From Vermiculatibacterium agrestimuris (lineage in GTDB: Bacteria > Bacillota > Clostridia > Oscillospirales > Oscillospiraceae), in assembly GCF_943193085.1 (NCBI RefSeq), contig NZ_CALPCU010000019.1, forward strand, positions 1 through 40,786: 40,786 nucleotides of DNA, written 5' to 3'. The notes beneath the pieces are model-generated. The model had not been told where the DNA came from. It did not search any database and worked only from the letters and a program-made list of their open reading frames with translations. Positions 30,922 to 39,278 of the stretch are shown here, piece after piece; the stretch's first letter is position 1, and every line of letters begins with the position of its first letter. The position numbers and the translations under genes were made by a program.

Positions 30922-33003
30922 TCATTCCACTCCTCGATAGTAGAGTCCCCGGGTGAACTCCGCCGGAGCCCACTGGCTCCGGCCCAGGTACCGTTCCAGG
31001 GCCTGGACGCACTCCCAGGGGTTTTCCGTGGTGAAGCTCAGCCGGGCGTAGGTCAGGCCGCACTGCTGCCACTCCGGCTTGTCCGCCAGGAAAAGCTTGC
31101 GGCTGTTCAGGATCTCGCTGCGGCAGCCCGGAGCCTTCACCACCGGGAACCGCTCTCCCTTTCGGTCAGTGAGGATATTTTCCCCCTCACAGGCGCACCG
31201 GCCGGCGCGGTTTTTGATGATGCAGTTCTCTGTGATCATCAGGGGCAGACGTCCGTAGACCAGAACCTCCACCGGGATGGCCTTGGACATGTCCCGGATC
31301 TGGGCCAGCTTCAGCTCGAAGCTGGCGGTGGCGGACTGGAGCCCCAGCCGCTTGAGCTCCTTTAGGGCCTGGGCGTTGAAAACGGGCAGGCCGTAGTCCC
31401 CACGAAGGGTGTATCCCAGTTTTCTCGCCGGGGCCAAAAGGCCGTAGGTGCCCACCAGCGCCTCGGTGCACCCCAGCTCCCGGCACTTTTTCAGCTGCGC
31501 GGTCACCTGGTCAAGCTCTCTGTCCCAGAGGATGCGGGGGAGAATGACCCCCACTGCCGTGTCCCGGCCAAGGCCCGTCAGACATTCCGGATGATCGGCC
31601 AGCTCCTGGGCGGGGATATAGACGATGGCGGGGCTCAGCCGCAGCAGTTCCGGGCTCACCTGGGCGGCTTTGCGCACGGAGACGGTGAGGGCGGGGCTCT
31701 GGCTGGGATTTTCGTACCGTGCGCCGGGGTGGAACTGGCCCACCCGCCGCTGGGGCAGGGTCTGCCGCTGGAGGGACAGCTCCTCCAGCACCTGCCGCCG
31801 CAGGGCATTGAGGGCGGACAGGGGGACGCTGAGTCCCTCCTCCACCAGGGCCTTTGTCCCCAGGCAGCGGTAGGGGGTGCCCCCGGTGCGGGAGAGCTGT
31901 TTTTCCACCTGCTCTACGGTGATGGGGTGGGTAATGGCGGCCTCGGGCACGGCCCCGGCGGCGGTGACCACCCGGTCGTCCTCGTCCTCCACCGCCACCT
32001 GCAGCGGCTCCCCCTTCCGAACCATGGCGTAAAAGCGCACGTCCACCAGTGGGGCTTCCTGGCCCAGATAGGTCTGCCGGGCCTGGGCGAAAAGCTCCTT
32101 GGGCTCCGGAGCCTTCTCCGGCCGCACGCCGAACATCTCCGGGCCCGTTTTGTCGTCAAAATAGCCCTGGGTAAAGCCCTGGCGGGAGAAGGCGGCCTCC
32201 AGATCCTGAAGCTCCTGCTCCGTGGGCAGACGGTCTTCTTTGAGAACGGTGGCGTAGATGCGGGTGATGACCGCCACATACTCCGCCCGCTTCATCCGCC
32301 CCTCCAGCTTCAGGCAGGCCACTCCCATCTTCCGGAGCTGGCGCAGCTTGTCGATGAGACAGGCATCTTTCAGGGACAGGGGATAGCCGTCCGGCCTGCC
32401 GCCCCAGCCGTATTTCATCCGGCAGGGCTGGGCGCACAGGCCCCGGTTACCGCTGCGCTGTCCCACCACGGCGGAGAAGAAGCACTGGCCGGAGTAGCAC
32501 ATGCACAGGGCCCCATGCCCGAAAACCTCGATCTCGATGGGGGAGTGGGTGCAGATATACTCGATCTCCTTTTCCGGCAGCTCCCGGGACAACACCGCCC
32601 GTTTCAGCCCCAGATCGGCGCACAGCTTCACCCCGTCCAGAGAGTGGACGGTCATTTGGGTGGAGGCGTGGAGGGGCAGGTCGGGAGCGGCCTGCCGTAG
32701 AACCCGCAGCACGCCCAAGTCCTGAATGAGGGCGGCGTCCGCCCCCAGCTGAGAGGCCCTGGCCGCCAATTGGGCGGCCAGGGGCAGCTCCCGGTCAGTG
32801 AGGAGGGTATTCAGTGTCAGATAGACCTTGACGCCCCGCAGATGGCAATAGGAGACCGCCGAGGCGAAGTCCGCCTCGGTAAAATTTTTGGCGTTGCGGC
32901 GGGCGTTGAAGTCGCCAAAGCCCAGATAGACCGCGTCCGCCCCATTTTGTACGGCGGCCTCCAGAGCCTCTCTGGAGCCGGCGGGGGCCAAAAGCTCCAG
33001 CAT
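30922..33003 (-). CDS. U32 family peptidase / RlhA-TrhP-type protein
   Basis: A 693-residue protein. The U32 signature EVFGHGALCMCYSGQCFFSA lies around residues 159-178, with cysteines at 167, 169, 174, 190 and 194, which may hold an iron-sulfur cluster. The long C-terminal extension matches the DUF3656-containing members. Despite the name, characterised relatives act in RNA hydroxylation (RlhA on 23S rRNA, TrhP on tRNA) with prephenate as cosubstrate; which of these applies cannot be decided here. Its start is one base from the zapA stop, so they are co-translated. Confidence 0.9.
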   Translation of the reverse strand: MLELLAPAGSREALEAAVQNGADAVYLGFGDFNARRNAKNFTEADFASAVSYCHLRGVKVYLTLNTLLTDRELPLAAQLAARASQLGADAALIQDLGVLRVLRQAAPDLPLHASTQMTVHSLDGVKLCADLGLKRAVLSRELPEKEIEYICTHSPIEIEVFGHGALCMCYSGQCFFSAVVGQRSGNRGLCAQPCRMKYGWGGRPDGYPLSLKDACLIDKLRQLRKMGVACLKLEGRMKRAEYVAVITRIYATVLKEDRLPTEQELQDLEAAFSRQGFTQGYFDDKTGPEMFGVRPEKAPEPKELFAQARQTYLGQEAPLVDVRFYAMVRKGEPLQVAVEDEDDRVVTAAGAVPEAAITHPITVEQVEKQLSRTGGTPYRCLGTKALVEEGLSVPLSALNALRRQVLEELSLQRQTLPQRRVGQFHPGARYENPSQSPALTVSVRKAAQVSPELLRLSPAIVYIPAQELADHPECLTGLGRDTAVGVILPRILWDRELDQVTAQLKKCRELGCTEALVGTYGLLAPARKLGYTLRGDYGLPVFNAQALKELKRLGLQSATASFELKLAQIRDMSKAIPVEVLVYGRLPLMITENCIIKNRAGRCACEGENILTDRKGERFPVVKAPGCRSEILNSRKLFLADKPEWQQCGLTYARLSFTTENPWECVQALERYLGRSQWAPAEFTRGLYYRGVE

Positions 33004-33004
33004 C

Positions 33005-33325
33005 TTACTTCTTGGCCTGGTTCTGGAGCTTGAAGATCTCCTGCTTGGCCTTGGAAAGCTCCAGCTTCAGGGCGGCGGCCTCCTCCAGATAGCCCTTGAT
33101 CTGGCCCCGGAGCGCCTCAGCGGCCTCCTGGCCCTTGAAGTATTCGTCGGCCATGTTCAGGGCGGCCAGGATGGCGGCGTCGGAGGAGGAGACCCTGGCT
33201 CCGTCCAATACCTCCCGCACCTTGGCGTCCACGTGGGCGGCCACCTTCTCCATGTAGGCGGCGTCCTCGGCGGCTACCAGGGTATATTCCTGCCCGGCAA
33301 TGGTAACGGTGAGTTTGTTTTGCAT
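33005..33325 (-). CDS. zapA: cell division protein ZapA
   Basis: A 106-residue protein with an N-terminal small alpha/beta domain (KLTVTIAGQEYTLVAAEDAAYMEKVA) and a long C-terminal coiled coil (EALRGQIKGYLEEAAALKLEL). It binds and bundles FtsZ at the division site. ATG at 33325 follows AGGAGGGG. It heads the long operon into U32, dut, maf, mreCD and mrdA, with a good promoter 39 bases upstream. Confidence 0.93.
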   Translation of the reverse strand: MQNKLTVTIAGQEYTLVAAEDAAYMEKVAAHVDAKVREVLDGARVSSSDAAILAALNMADEYFKGQEAAEALRGQIKGYLEEAAALKLELSKAKQEIFKLQNQAKK

Positions 33326-33363
33326 GCTCAGCCCCTCCTTTATGTGTTTGCATGGTTAAAAAC

Positions 33364-33392
33364 ATTATAGCACAAGATGCTCTGCTTGAAAA
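33364..33392 (-). promoter_or_regulatory. promoter of the zapA-mrdA operon
   Basis: Minus strand: -35 TTTTCA (33387-33392), 17-base spacer, -10 TATAAT (33364-33369) with extended TGc. Confidence 0.75.
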
Positions 33393-33442
33393 ATAAAAAA
33401 TATGTGAAAGCCTGATTTTTTGCGCGGTTTTTGAAAAAAGAG

Positions 33443-33479
33443 AAAAAAAGAGCCCGCCGTTTGAAACGGCGGGTTCTTT
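33443..33479 (-). terminator. terminator of the large SLH gene
   Basis: A GC-rich stem (33447-33462 with 33464-33479, apex opened in practice, one G-T pair). On the minus strand it is followed by a T-rich tract. It starts 10 bases after the stop. Confidence 0.88.
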
Positions 33480-33488
33480 CTCAGCAGA

Positions 33489-35852
33489 TCAGGTGGATTC
33501 CTTGATGATGATGGAGGCGTTGAAGGTGGCCCCCTCGTAGCTGCCCCGGAGCTCCACGGTGTCGCCCACGGAAAAGCTGTTGTTCAGGCTCAGGCTGCTG
33601 CCGTCGGCCCCCAGCAGGGTGGCGCCCCGGAGAATATTCACCTGGACGGTGGAGGCGGTGCCGTTGGGATTGGTCACCAGAAGGCTCATGGTGCGGCTGT
33701 TGGCGTTGACGGTGTAGACTGTGCCGGTGAGCTTGCTGGCGGAGGAGGCGTCAGTGGTGATGTTCACGGACACCACCTCGTCCCCATTGGTCACCAGGGC
33801 CACGGTCTGATTGGGCTTGAGGTTGTAAACGTTGGAGGCGGCGCTGCCCTGGGTCACGGACACGCCCTCAGAGACGGTGTAGCTGGCCACGGTGCCGTCG
33901 GTGAGACGCAGCTCCATGGTCACGCCGCCGCTCTCCAGGGTCACCTTGGTGATGGTGCCGGTGAGGTTGGCGTTCTGGGGAGTGGCGTCGATGCGCTCGA
34001 TCTCGTTGTAGCGGATGGTGACGATCACGCTGTCGCCGGTGCGCAGCCGGTCGATGGAGCTGGTCTTGTTCTCCCGGTTAATGGTGGGCAGCTTGGTGAT
34101 GTCCAGGTCGTAGCGGACGATGCTGTCATCGGCCAGAGTCACCTCCAGCACGGTGGTGGCGCCATAGGAGATGGAGCTCAAAGTGCCCTCTATGGTGATG
34201 GAGCCGGGATAGCCGTCCAGTTGGGCGATCATGTTGTTGGAGATGAGGGCGGTGACGTACCAGCCGCTCTCCAGCTGGGAGACGGTCTTGGGCTGGCCCT
34301 CATAGGTGATGGCGATGCTCTGGCTGACCAGATAGGTGTACTCCCGGTTGGTGAACTGATCCTGAATGGTCACATTGCGCACGGTGCCGGTGGTACCCAG
34401 CTTTTTGATGGGGCCCTGGATGTAACGGCTGACAGTGTCTACCGCAATGGAGGCGGCCTCGCTGTTGTCGTTGTTCACCCGCACCTGGATGTACTTGCCC
34501 ACCTGGGAGGCGCTGAGGCTTCCCAGCACGCCGTTGACAGTGACGGCGATGCCGGTGGGTACGGTATAACGGTACACCGTGCCGTTGAAGGCGGTGACGC
34601 CCAAAACGGTGTTGCCGCCCACGGTGGTGACGCTCTCGATGAGACCTTCGGTCAATTGGGTGCCGCCGGAGAAGATGACCCCCGCCAGGTGACCCATCTC
34701 ATCCACGTAGCAGATGGCGGAGGAGTAGCCCGCGTCCTCGTCGATGATCTCCCGGCCGCCGGTGGTCTTGCCCACCATGACCTCGGTAAAGCGGTCGATC
34801 TTCAGGTTTTTGCTCTGTCCGCCCGCCAGCAGGGAGAGCTGACCGTCGGCCAGGCTGGAGATGGAGCCGGCCCAGGTGGTGAGGCCGCCGCTGAGCCGGG
34901 CCTCCCGAATGGAGCCGTTGGCGTTCAGGTTCAGGCGCACGTACTGGCCCGTCTTCAGGGCGCTGGAGCTGGTGAGCATATTGTCGTCAAAGATCTTGGC
35001 GGAGGAGGGCAGGGAGAAGGAGCGGGTGCCGGAGATGTCGCTGGACAGGGTGAGGATCACACTGCCGTCGGCCCCGTTGGTGACGGCGGCGATGGTACCC
35101 GCAGTCCAGTCGTAGTCGGTGTACTCGCTCAGCTCTACCTCAATGCCGGCGGAGGACATGAAGTCCAGAGTGCGGCACAGCATAGTGGTCATCTCCGCCC
35201 GGGTCACGGCCCCCTGGGGGTTGAAGTCGCCCAGCTCATTGCCCTGGACGACGCCGAAGTTGTTGAGCACGTAAACGTAAGGCTGCAGGGCGGAGGAGAT
35301 GCTGGCCTTGTCCTGGAAGGAGAGGGTGTAGGTGGAAAGGCTCTTTGCCAGGGGCTCCAGCTGCATGGCCCGCACCAGGTACATACACAGGTTTTCCCGG
35401 GTGATGGTCTGCTCCAGATAGGCGCGGCCCTTGGGGTTGGCCTCGGTGACCGTCTTGGGGTCGGTCTGGGCCAGGGCCTCCAGCTCGGAGATGGAAAGCA
35501 CGCCGGTCTCGATGGCCACGGCCATCTCCTTGCCCGCCCAGGAGTACATCCCGTTGGGCAGGATGGATTCCATCTCCTCGGCCCGGGCGGCGGCGATCTT
35601 CTCCTGGGTGGTGCTGTCCAGGCCGGTGGCCCGGGCGCAGAACAGCAGGGTCTCGGCGGCGGTCATCTTGCCGTCAGGCTTGAAGGTGCCGTCGTCGTAG
35701 CCCTTGGCGTAGCCCTGGTTGGCCATCTTGGTGATATATTCCTTGGCCCAATGGGTCTCTACGTCGCTGAAGGTGGCGGCATGGGCGGGCACAGTCAGGG
35801 AGAGAGTCAGTGCCAGTGTCAGCACCAGCGAACCGAGCCGTTTCAGTTTCAT
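33489..35852 (-). CDS. large secreted SLH protein, possible S-layer component
   Basis: A 787-residue exported protein. Signal peptide 1-26 (AHA/AT), then three SLH domains (about 28-80, 96-170 and 178-235) that would anchor it to the wall polymer. From about 245 to 750 comes a string of similar beta units of 50-65 residues. Each begins with G-x-(I/V/L)-x-x-(I/V) and contains a hydrophobic strand, a D-G/D-S turn and a Y-x-V or Y-x-L strand (GTITKVTLESGG, GTLSSISYGATT, GLIESVTTVGGN, GTVYTVNANSRT). No enzyme motif is seen. Size, strong promoter and layout fit a structural surface protein. ATG at 35852 follows GGAGGAG; monocistronic. Confidence 0.9.
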   Translation of the reverse strand: MKLKRLGSLVLTLALTLSLTVPAHAATFSDVETHWAKEYITKMANQGYAKGYDDGTFKPDGKMTAAETLLFCARATGLDSTTQEKIAAARAEEMESILPNGMYSWAGKEMAVAIETGVLSISELEALAQTDPKTVTEANPKGRAYLEQTITRENLCMYLVRAMQLEPLAKSLSTYTLSFQDKASISSALQPYVYVLNNFGVVQGNELGDFNPQGAVTRAEMTTMLCRTLDFMSSAGIEVELSEYTDYDWTAGTIAAVTNGADGSVILTLSSDISGTRSFSLPSSAKIFDDNMLTSSSALKTGQYVRLNLNANGSIREARLSGGLTTWAGSISSLADGQLSLLAGGQSKNLKIDRFTEVMVGKTTGGREIIDEDAGYSSAICYVDEMGHLAGVIFSGGTQLTEGLIESVTTVGGNTVLGVTAFNGTVYRYTVPTGIAVTVNGVLGSLSASQVGKYIQVRVNNDNSEAASIAVDTVSRYIQGPIKKLGTTGTVRNVTIQDQFTNREYTYLVSQSIAITYEGQPKTVSQLESGWYVTALISNNMIAQLDGYPGSITIEGTLSSISYGATTVLEVTLADDSIVRYDLDITKLPTINRENKTSSIDRLRTGDSVIVTIRYNEIERIDATPQNANLTGTITKVTLESGGVTMELRLTDGTVASYTVSEGVSVTQGSAASNVYNLKPNQTVALVTNGDEVVSVNITTDASSASKLTGTVYTVNANSRTMSLLVTNPNGTASTVQVNILRGATLLGADGSSLSLNNSFSVGDTVELRGSYEGATFNASIIIKEST

Positions 35853-35905
35853 ATTTGTCTCCTCCAGTTCTTCAAGATATAGAAGGGTAAAACTCTGTAA
35901 ACCAC

Positions 35906-35934
35906 ATTATACGCTATATCTGGCGGAAAAGCAA
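35906..35934 (-). promoter_or_regulatory. promoter of the large SLH gene
   Basis: Minus strand: -35 TTGCTT (35929-35934), 17-base spacer, -10 TATAAT (35906-35911); leader of about 45 bases. Confidence 0.75.
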
Positions 35935-35969
35935 TCATTTCCCACCGGCGGATTTATTTCCCAGAACGC

Positions 35970-36974
35970 CTACAGGGCGGCCTTCCGTTTCAGCCGGATA
36001 TCCTCGCCGTAGAACCGCAGCACCCGGTACTCTCCCTCCAGCCGGGAGGCGGTCTGGCCGTTGTACCGCGCCCGCATTCCGTCCATGGTCAGATTGGAGG
36101 AGATGACGGTGGCCGCGCCCCGCACCAGGCGGGTGTTCACCAGGGTGTAGAGGACGCTCTGGACAAAGGGGGAGGTGAACTCGCTGCCCAGGTCGTCCAG
36201 GATGAGCAGGTCGCAGCCCAGGTATTTTTTGGTCTCCCCTCTGGCCTCTTCCCCCTCATAGACGTTTTTGGAAAATTTTTGTTCCTCAAACTGGGAAAAA
36301 AGATGGGTGGCGGTGTCATAGACCACGGAGAAGCCGTTTTCCGCCACCGTCCGGGCCATGCAGGCGGACAGGAAGGTCTTGCCCAGCCCGGGGTCGCCGG
36401 TGAGAAACAGGTTTTTGAAGTAGAACTTGCCGAACTTCTGGGCGTAGTTGAGGCAGACCTCGTAGATAAATTCCATGTTCTCCTTGGGAGACAGGCTCTC
36501 CCCCGGCCAGGGCAGGGGGGAGTACCAGTCCAGGGAGAAGTGGTCGAAGGTCTGCTCCCCCAGGTCTAAAAGATTGCTCAGCTCCTTCACCTGCTCCTCG
36601 GCGCAGAGAACTTTCAGGCAGTCACACATCTGGGTGCCCTGCCAGCCTGTGTCATTGCACTTGGGGCAGACGCTCTGCCCCTCCAGGGCGTCGGGGGGAT
36701 AGCCCAGCTCCTGCAAAAGCTGGGCCTGCCGGGTCTGGAGCTCCATGTTCCTGTCCCGGATGACGCCCAGGGCGGGGCCGGGATCGGAACCGGACTTGAG
36801 ACAGGAGGCGATCACATCCAGAATGGCGCCCCGGAGCTGCCGGTCGATGTCCCCCAGCTCAGGACACTGGGAGAAGAGGGTTCGGCGCAGGGTCTCATCG
36901 GCCTTCTCCCGCTCTTTGCGCCGCTGCTTCAGGCGCGCGTTGGCCCGATGGAGGACTTGTCCGTCATATCCCAT
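35970..36974 (-). CDS. DnaC/DnaI-like helicase-loader ATPase
   Basis: A 334-residue AAA+ protein. The N-terminal part contains a small cysteine cluster (C103, C106, C117, C119 in CPKCNDTGWQGTQMCDC) that may bind zinc. The ATPase part has Walker A GDPGLGKT at 193-200 and Walker B LLILDDLGSE. This layout is found in the DnaC-like loaders of Firmicutes that place the replicative helicase. It directly follows the DnaD-like gene with no gap, which supports a role in replication initiation or restart. It ends inside the promoter region of the SLH gene without a clear terminator. Confidence 0.9.
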   Translation of the reverse strand: MGYDGQVLHRANARLKQRRKEREKADETLRRTLFSQCPELGDIDRQLRGAILDVIASCLKSGSDPGPALGVIRDRNMELQTRQAQLLQELGYPPDALEGQSVCPKCNDTGWQGTQMCDCLKVLCAEEQVKELSNLLDLGEQTFDHFSLDWYSPLPWPGESLSPKENMEFIYEVCLNYAQKFGKFYFKNLFLTGDPGLGKTFLSACMARTVAENGFSVVYDTATHLFSQFEEQKFSKNVYEGEEARGETKKYLGCDLLILDDLGSEFTSPFVQSVLYTLVNTRLVRGAATVISSNLTMDGMRARYNGQTASRLEGEYRVLRFYGEDIRLKRKAAL

Positions 36975-37943
36975 TTACTTTCCCTCCTTCATCAGCCGCC
37001 GCATCCGTTCCATATCCGCCCGGGCCCGCCGGTCGGCTTCTCCCACCTTGGTGGGCTGGGGGGCAGTGGCTCCCGCGCCGGGGTGGGAGCGGCGCACCGG
37101 GCCCTTCCCCTCGGCGGCCTGGATGGCGGCCACGGTGCGAAGTCCCTTCTGGTGCCAGTCGGTCAGGATCTTGTTCATGTAGGGAAGGCTCCGCTTCCCC
37201 GTCTGTAAAACGGTATTTTCATAGGCCAGGCGGATGACCTCGTCGGAAAGATCCATGTTTACCCACAGGGCGATGAAGTCCTTCTCCTTGGTCACCGGCG
37301 GCCGATCCCGTACATCCATCAGGGCCAGGATCTGGGTGGAGCGCTCCCGCAGGCTGGTCAGCTGCTTCAGATGGGCGTCGGCGGCCTCGGTGGTGTCCAC
37401 CCCCCGCTCCTTCCAGAGCATGGCCTCCCGCTGGATCTGGGGCATCCGGGGCATCCGCCCGGGGCCGTACTTGCGCTGACATTCCTCCACGCACCAGCTC
37501 ACCACCAGCAAAATGACCTCGGGGGGCAGGCCGGAAAAATCGTAGATGGTGTAGAGGCTCTTCAGATCCGCGGTGGACAGGGGCTTGCCCAGCCGCCGCT
37601 GTACCTCCCCCACCAGGGCGGGGAAGGGGGAGCGGCCGTCCTCCAGCTCCCGGTTGATGTCCTCGGCAGAATACTCCGGGGGCTCCGGCTGGGGGGAGAC
37701 CTCCGCCGGAGGCTCCGGCAGCCTGATAAGGCCCAGCTTGGCCAGCAGGCCGGCCGCGGCGTCGCACCGCCCCGGCTCCCATTTCAGAGCCCGGGCCGCC
37801 TGGGCGCTCCGGTATTCTCCCGCCGTTTTCAAAAGATAGAGATAGAGCAGGGCGGCATCCCCGCTGCCGGCGGAGATGAGCCGATCCGCCGAAGCGGCGG
37901 TAAGGGACAGGATGTGTCCCGGCAAATAACTCTCATTGGCCAC
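36975..37943 (-). CDS. DnaD domain replication protein
   Basis: A 322-residue protein. A winged-helix-like N-terminal part (about 25-85), a Pro/Glu linker, then two DnaD/DnaB2 modules: about 125-180 (LYTIYDFSGLPPEVILLVVSW) and about 222-270, the latter with the Y-x3-I-x3-W signature (YMNKILTDW). These modules bind single-stranded DNA and assist helicase loading. The start GTG at 37943 lies 7 bases after GGGAGG; a TTG at 37964 is in frame but poorly placed. The DnaC-like gene starts right after its stop. Confidence 0.9.
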   Translation of the reverse strand: MANESYLPGHILSLTAASADRLISAGSGDAALLYLYLLKTAGEYRSAQAARALKWEPGRCDAAAGLLAKLGLIRLPEPPAEVSPQPEPPEYSAEDINRELEDGRSPFPALVGEVQRRLGKPLSTADLKSLYTIYDFSGLPPEVILLVVSWCVEECQRKYGPGRMPRMPQIQREAMLWKERGVDTTEAADAHLKQLTSLRERSTQILALMDVRDRPPVTKEKDFIALWVNMDLSDEVIRLAYENTVLQTGKRSLPYMNKILTDWHQKGLRTVAAIQAAEGKGPVRRSHPGAGATAPQPTKVGEADRRARADMERMRRLMKEGK

Positions 37944-37981
37944 GAAAACGCCTCCCTTCCGCAAAATGGGTCATCGCCTCT

Positions 37982-38010
37982 ATTTTACACGAAAGCCCTC
38001 ACAAGGTAAA
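37982..38010 (-). promoter_or_regulatory. promoter of the dnaD-dnaC unit
   Basis: Minus strand: -35 TTTACC (38005-38010), 17-base spacer, -10 TAAAAT (37982-37987). It lies in the gap after the LuxC-like gene, in which I see no terminator. Confidence 0.6.
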
Positions 38011-38021
38011 TAAAAACTTTC

Positions 38022-39278
38022 TTATATTTCTGTATCAACAATACGTATATACCGGCGCAGAGAATACTCTCCGTCATGAGCCTCTCCGGGGAAGGAGGCG
38101 GACATGCGCCCCGCCCGTGTGACACGGGTGAGCCCCGCCCGGGCCAGCAGGGCGGTGAGGGCCTCCCGCTTTTCCGGGGCGCAGACCAGCCCCGCCGTCT
38201 GCAGGCGGCCTTTCTGCCGGCGGAGGGTGGGGAGCAGCTCCCCGCTGGGCAGGCATTTGACCAGCACGTTCCCCTCCATGGGGGACAGCTCCAGTTCCCG
38301 GTCAGGGCGGAGGATCACCGAGCAGCCCTTGCCCTGAAAGAGCCCTTCCCCCTCTGCCCGCCCCTCCACAATGCGCTCCAGAAGGGCGGTGTGGCCGCTG
38401 AGGGTGGCCTGGGCGCCTGTGCCGGGACGTTTGGCGGCGGCAGCGTTCAGATAGGGCAGAAATTCCCGGCAGAAGGCCGCCCCCTCCTCCCGGCTGTCCG
38501 TGTCCAAAAAGATGACCTGGCAGGATGAGCACAGCCGCTGGCCCGTCTCCACGATGTGCCCGGCCAGCTCGGAGAGCTCGGCCTGTTTGTCCTCGTAACC
38601 GGAGACGTAGGCGAAGCTGAGCCGGTGGCCCCACTCGATGAGCCTGCACCCCGCCGGAGCCAGGGCACGCAGGGCTGTGACGGCCCTGTCCCCGCCCCAG
38701 GTGACGACGCCGTCCGCCAGGGCCGCCAGGGCCTTCAAGTCCGCCTCCTCCCGGGAGGACAGGTCAAAGGCGTAGAGATAGGGGGCGATCCGGGGCTCCT
38801 GCTCCGCCAAGAGGGAGAAGGCGGCCAGGCTCAGTCCCTTGTCGCCGTGGGGCAGCTTCACCAGGTTCACATTTCCCGTCAAAAGGCCCTCCAGCGCGCT
38901 GTAGACCGGAAGGCCCGGCATGTTGCCGGGGGTCACATGGAGAAGAACGCCCAGGGGATAGACCCGGGCAGTGGTTTTTTGGAAATCCCTGGTATCGAAG
39001 GGGTCGTTTCCCAGCTCGGTACGGAGCTTTTCCTCCAGGGCCTCCCGCCGGAGCAGGGGCAGCAGCTCATCCAAGGTCACACCGGCGGGGAGAAATTGGG
39101 CCAGGAGCTGGTCAAATTCCCCGTTTGAGAGCCGCTTGCCCAGAGCGTCCACAGCGGCAATGACGGCTTCCGCCTCCAGCGGTGGGCCCATGCGGGTGCG
39201 GCCGATCTCCTCCTCCAGGCGGGGGATGATGTTCTTTCGCTCTGAATCGGGCAGCAGTGTTCCGTTGGCGAAGATCAA
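38022..39278 (-). CDS. luxC-like: LuxC-like acyl-CoA/acyl-protein reductase
   Basis: A 418-residue NADPH-dependent reductase of the LuxC family (aldehyde dehydrogenase superfamily), which turns an activated acyl group into the aldehyde. Nucleotide-fold motifs VLLHVTPGNMPGLPVYSALEG and NLVKLPHGD are seen. The nucleophile is predicted to be C250 in QRLCSSCQ, matching the CSSPQ position of Vibrio LuxC; C253 replaces Pro. The TTG start at 39278 overlaps the stop of the LuxE-like gene, so the two are co-translated. There is no luciferase (luxAB) or luxD beside it. The aldehyde product is probably used in lipid or other metabolism; this is inference. Confidence 0.88.
   Translation of the reverse strand: MIFANGTLLPDSERKNIIPRLEEEIGRTRMGPPLEAEAVIAAVDALGKRLSNGEFDQLLAQFLPAGVTLDELLPLLRREALEEKLRTELGNDPFDTRDFQKTTARVYPLGVLLHVTPGNMPGLPVYSALEGLLTGNVNLVKLPHGDKGLSLAAFSLLAEQEPRIAPYLYAFDLSSREEADLKALAALADGVVTWGGDRAVTALRALAPAGCRLIEWGHRLSFAYVSGYEDKQAELSELAGHIVETGQRLCSSCQVIFLDTDSREEGAAFCREFLPYLNAAAAKRPGTGAQATLSGHTALLERIVEGRAEGEGLFQGKGCSVILRPDRELELSPMEGNVLVKCLPSGELLPTLRRQKGRLQTAGLVCAPEKREALTALLARAGLTRVTRAGRMSASFPGEAHDGEYSLRRYIRIVDTEI

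Noticed and set aside
37944..37964. Start of the DnaD-like protein at the upstream TTG
   Set aside because: The ribosome site GGGAGG lies within these codons and is correctly spaced for the GTG at 37943.
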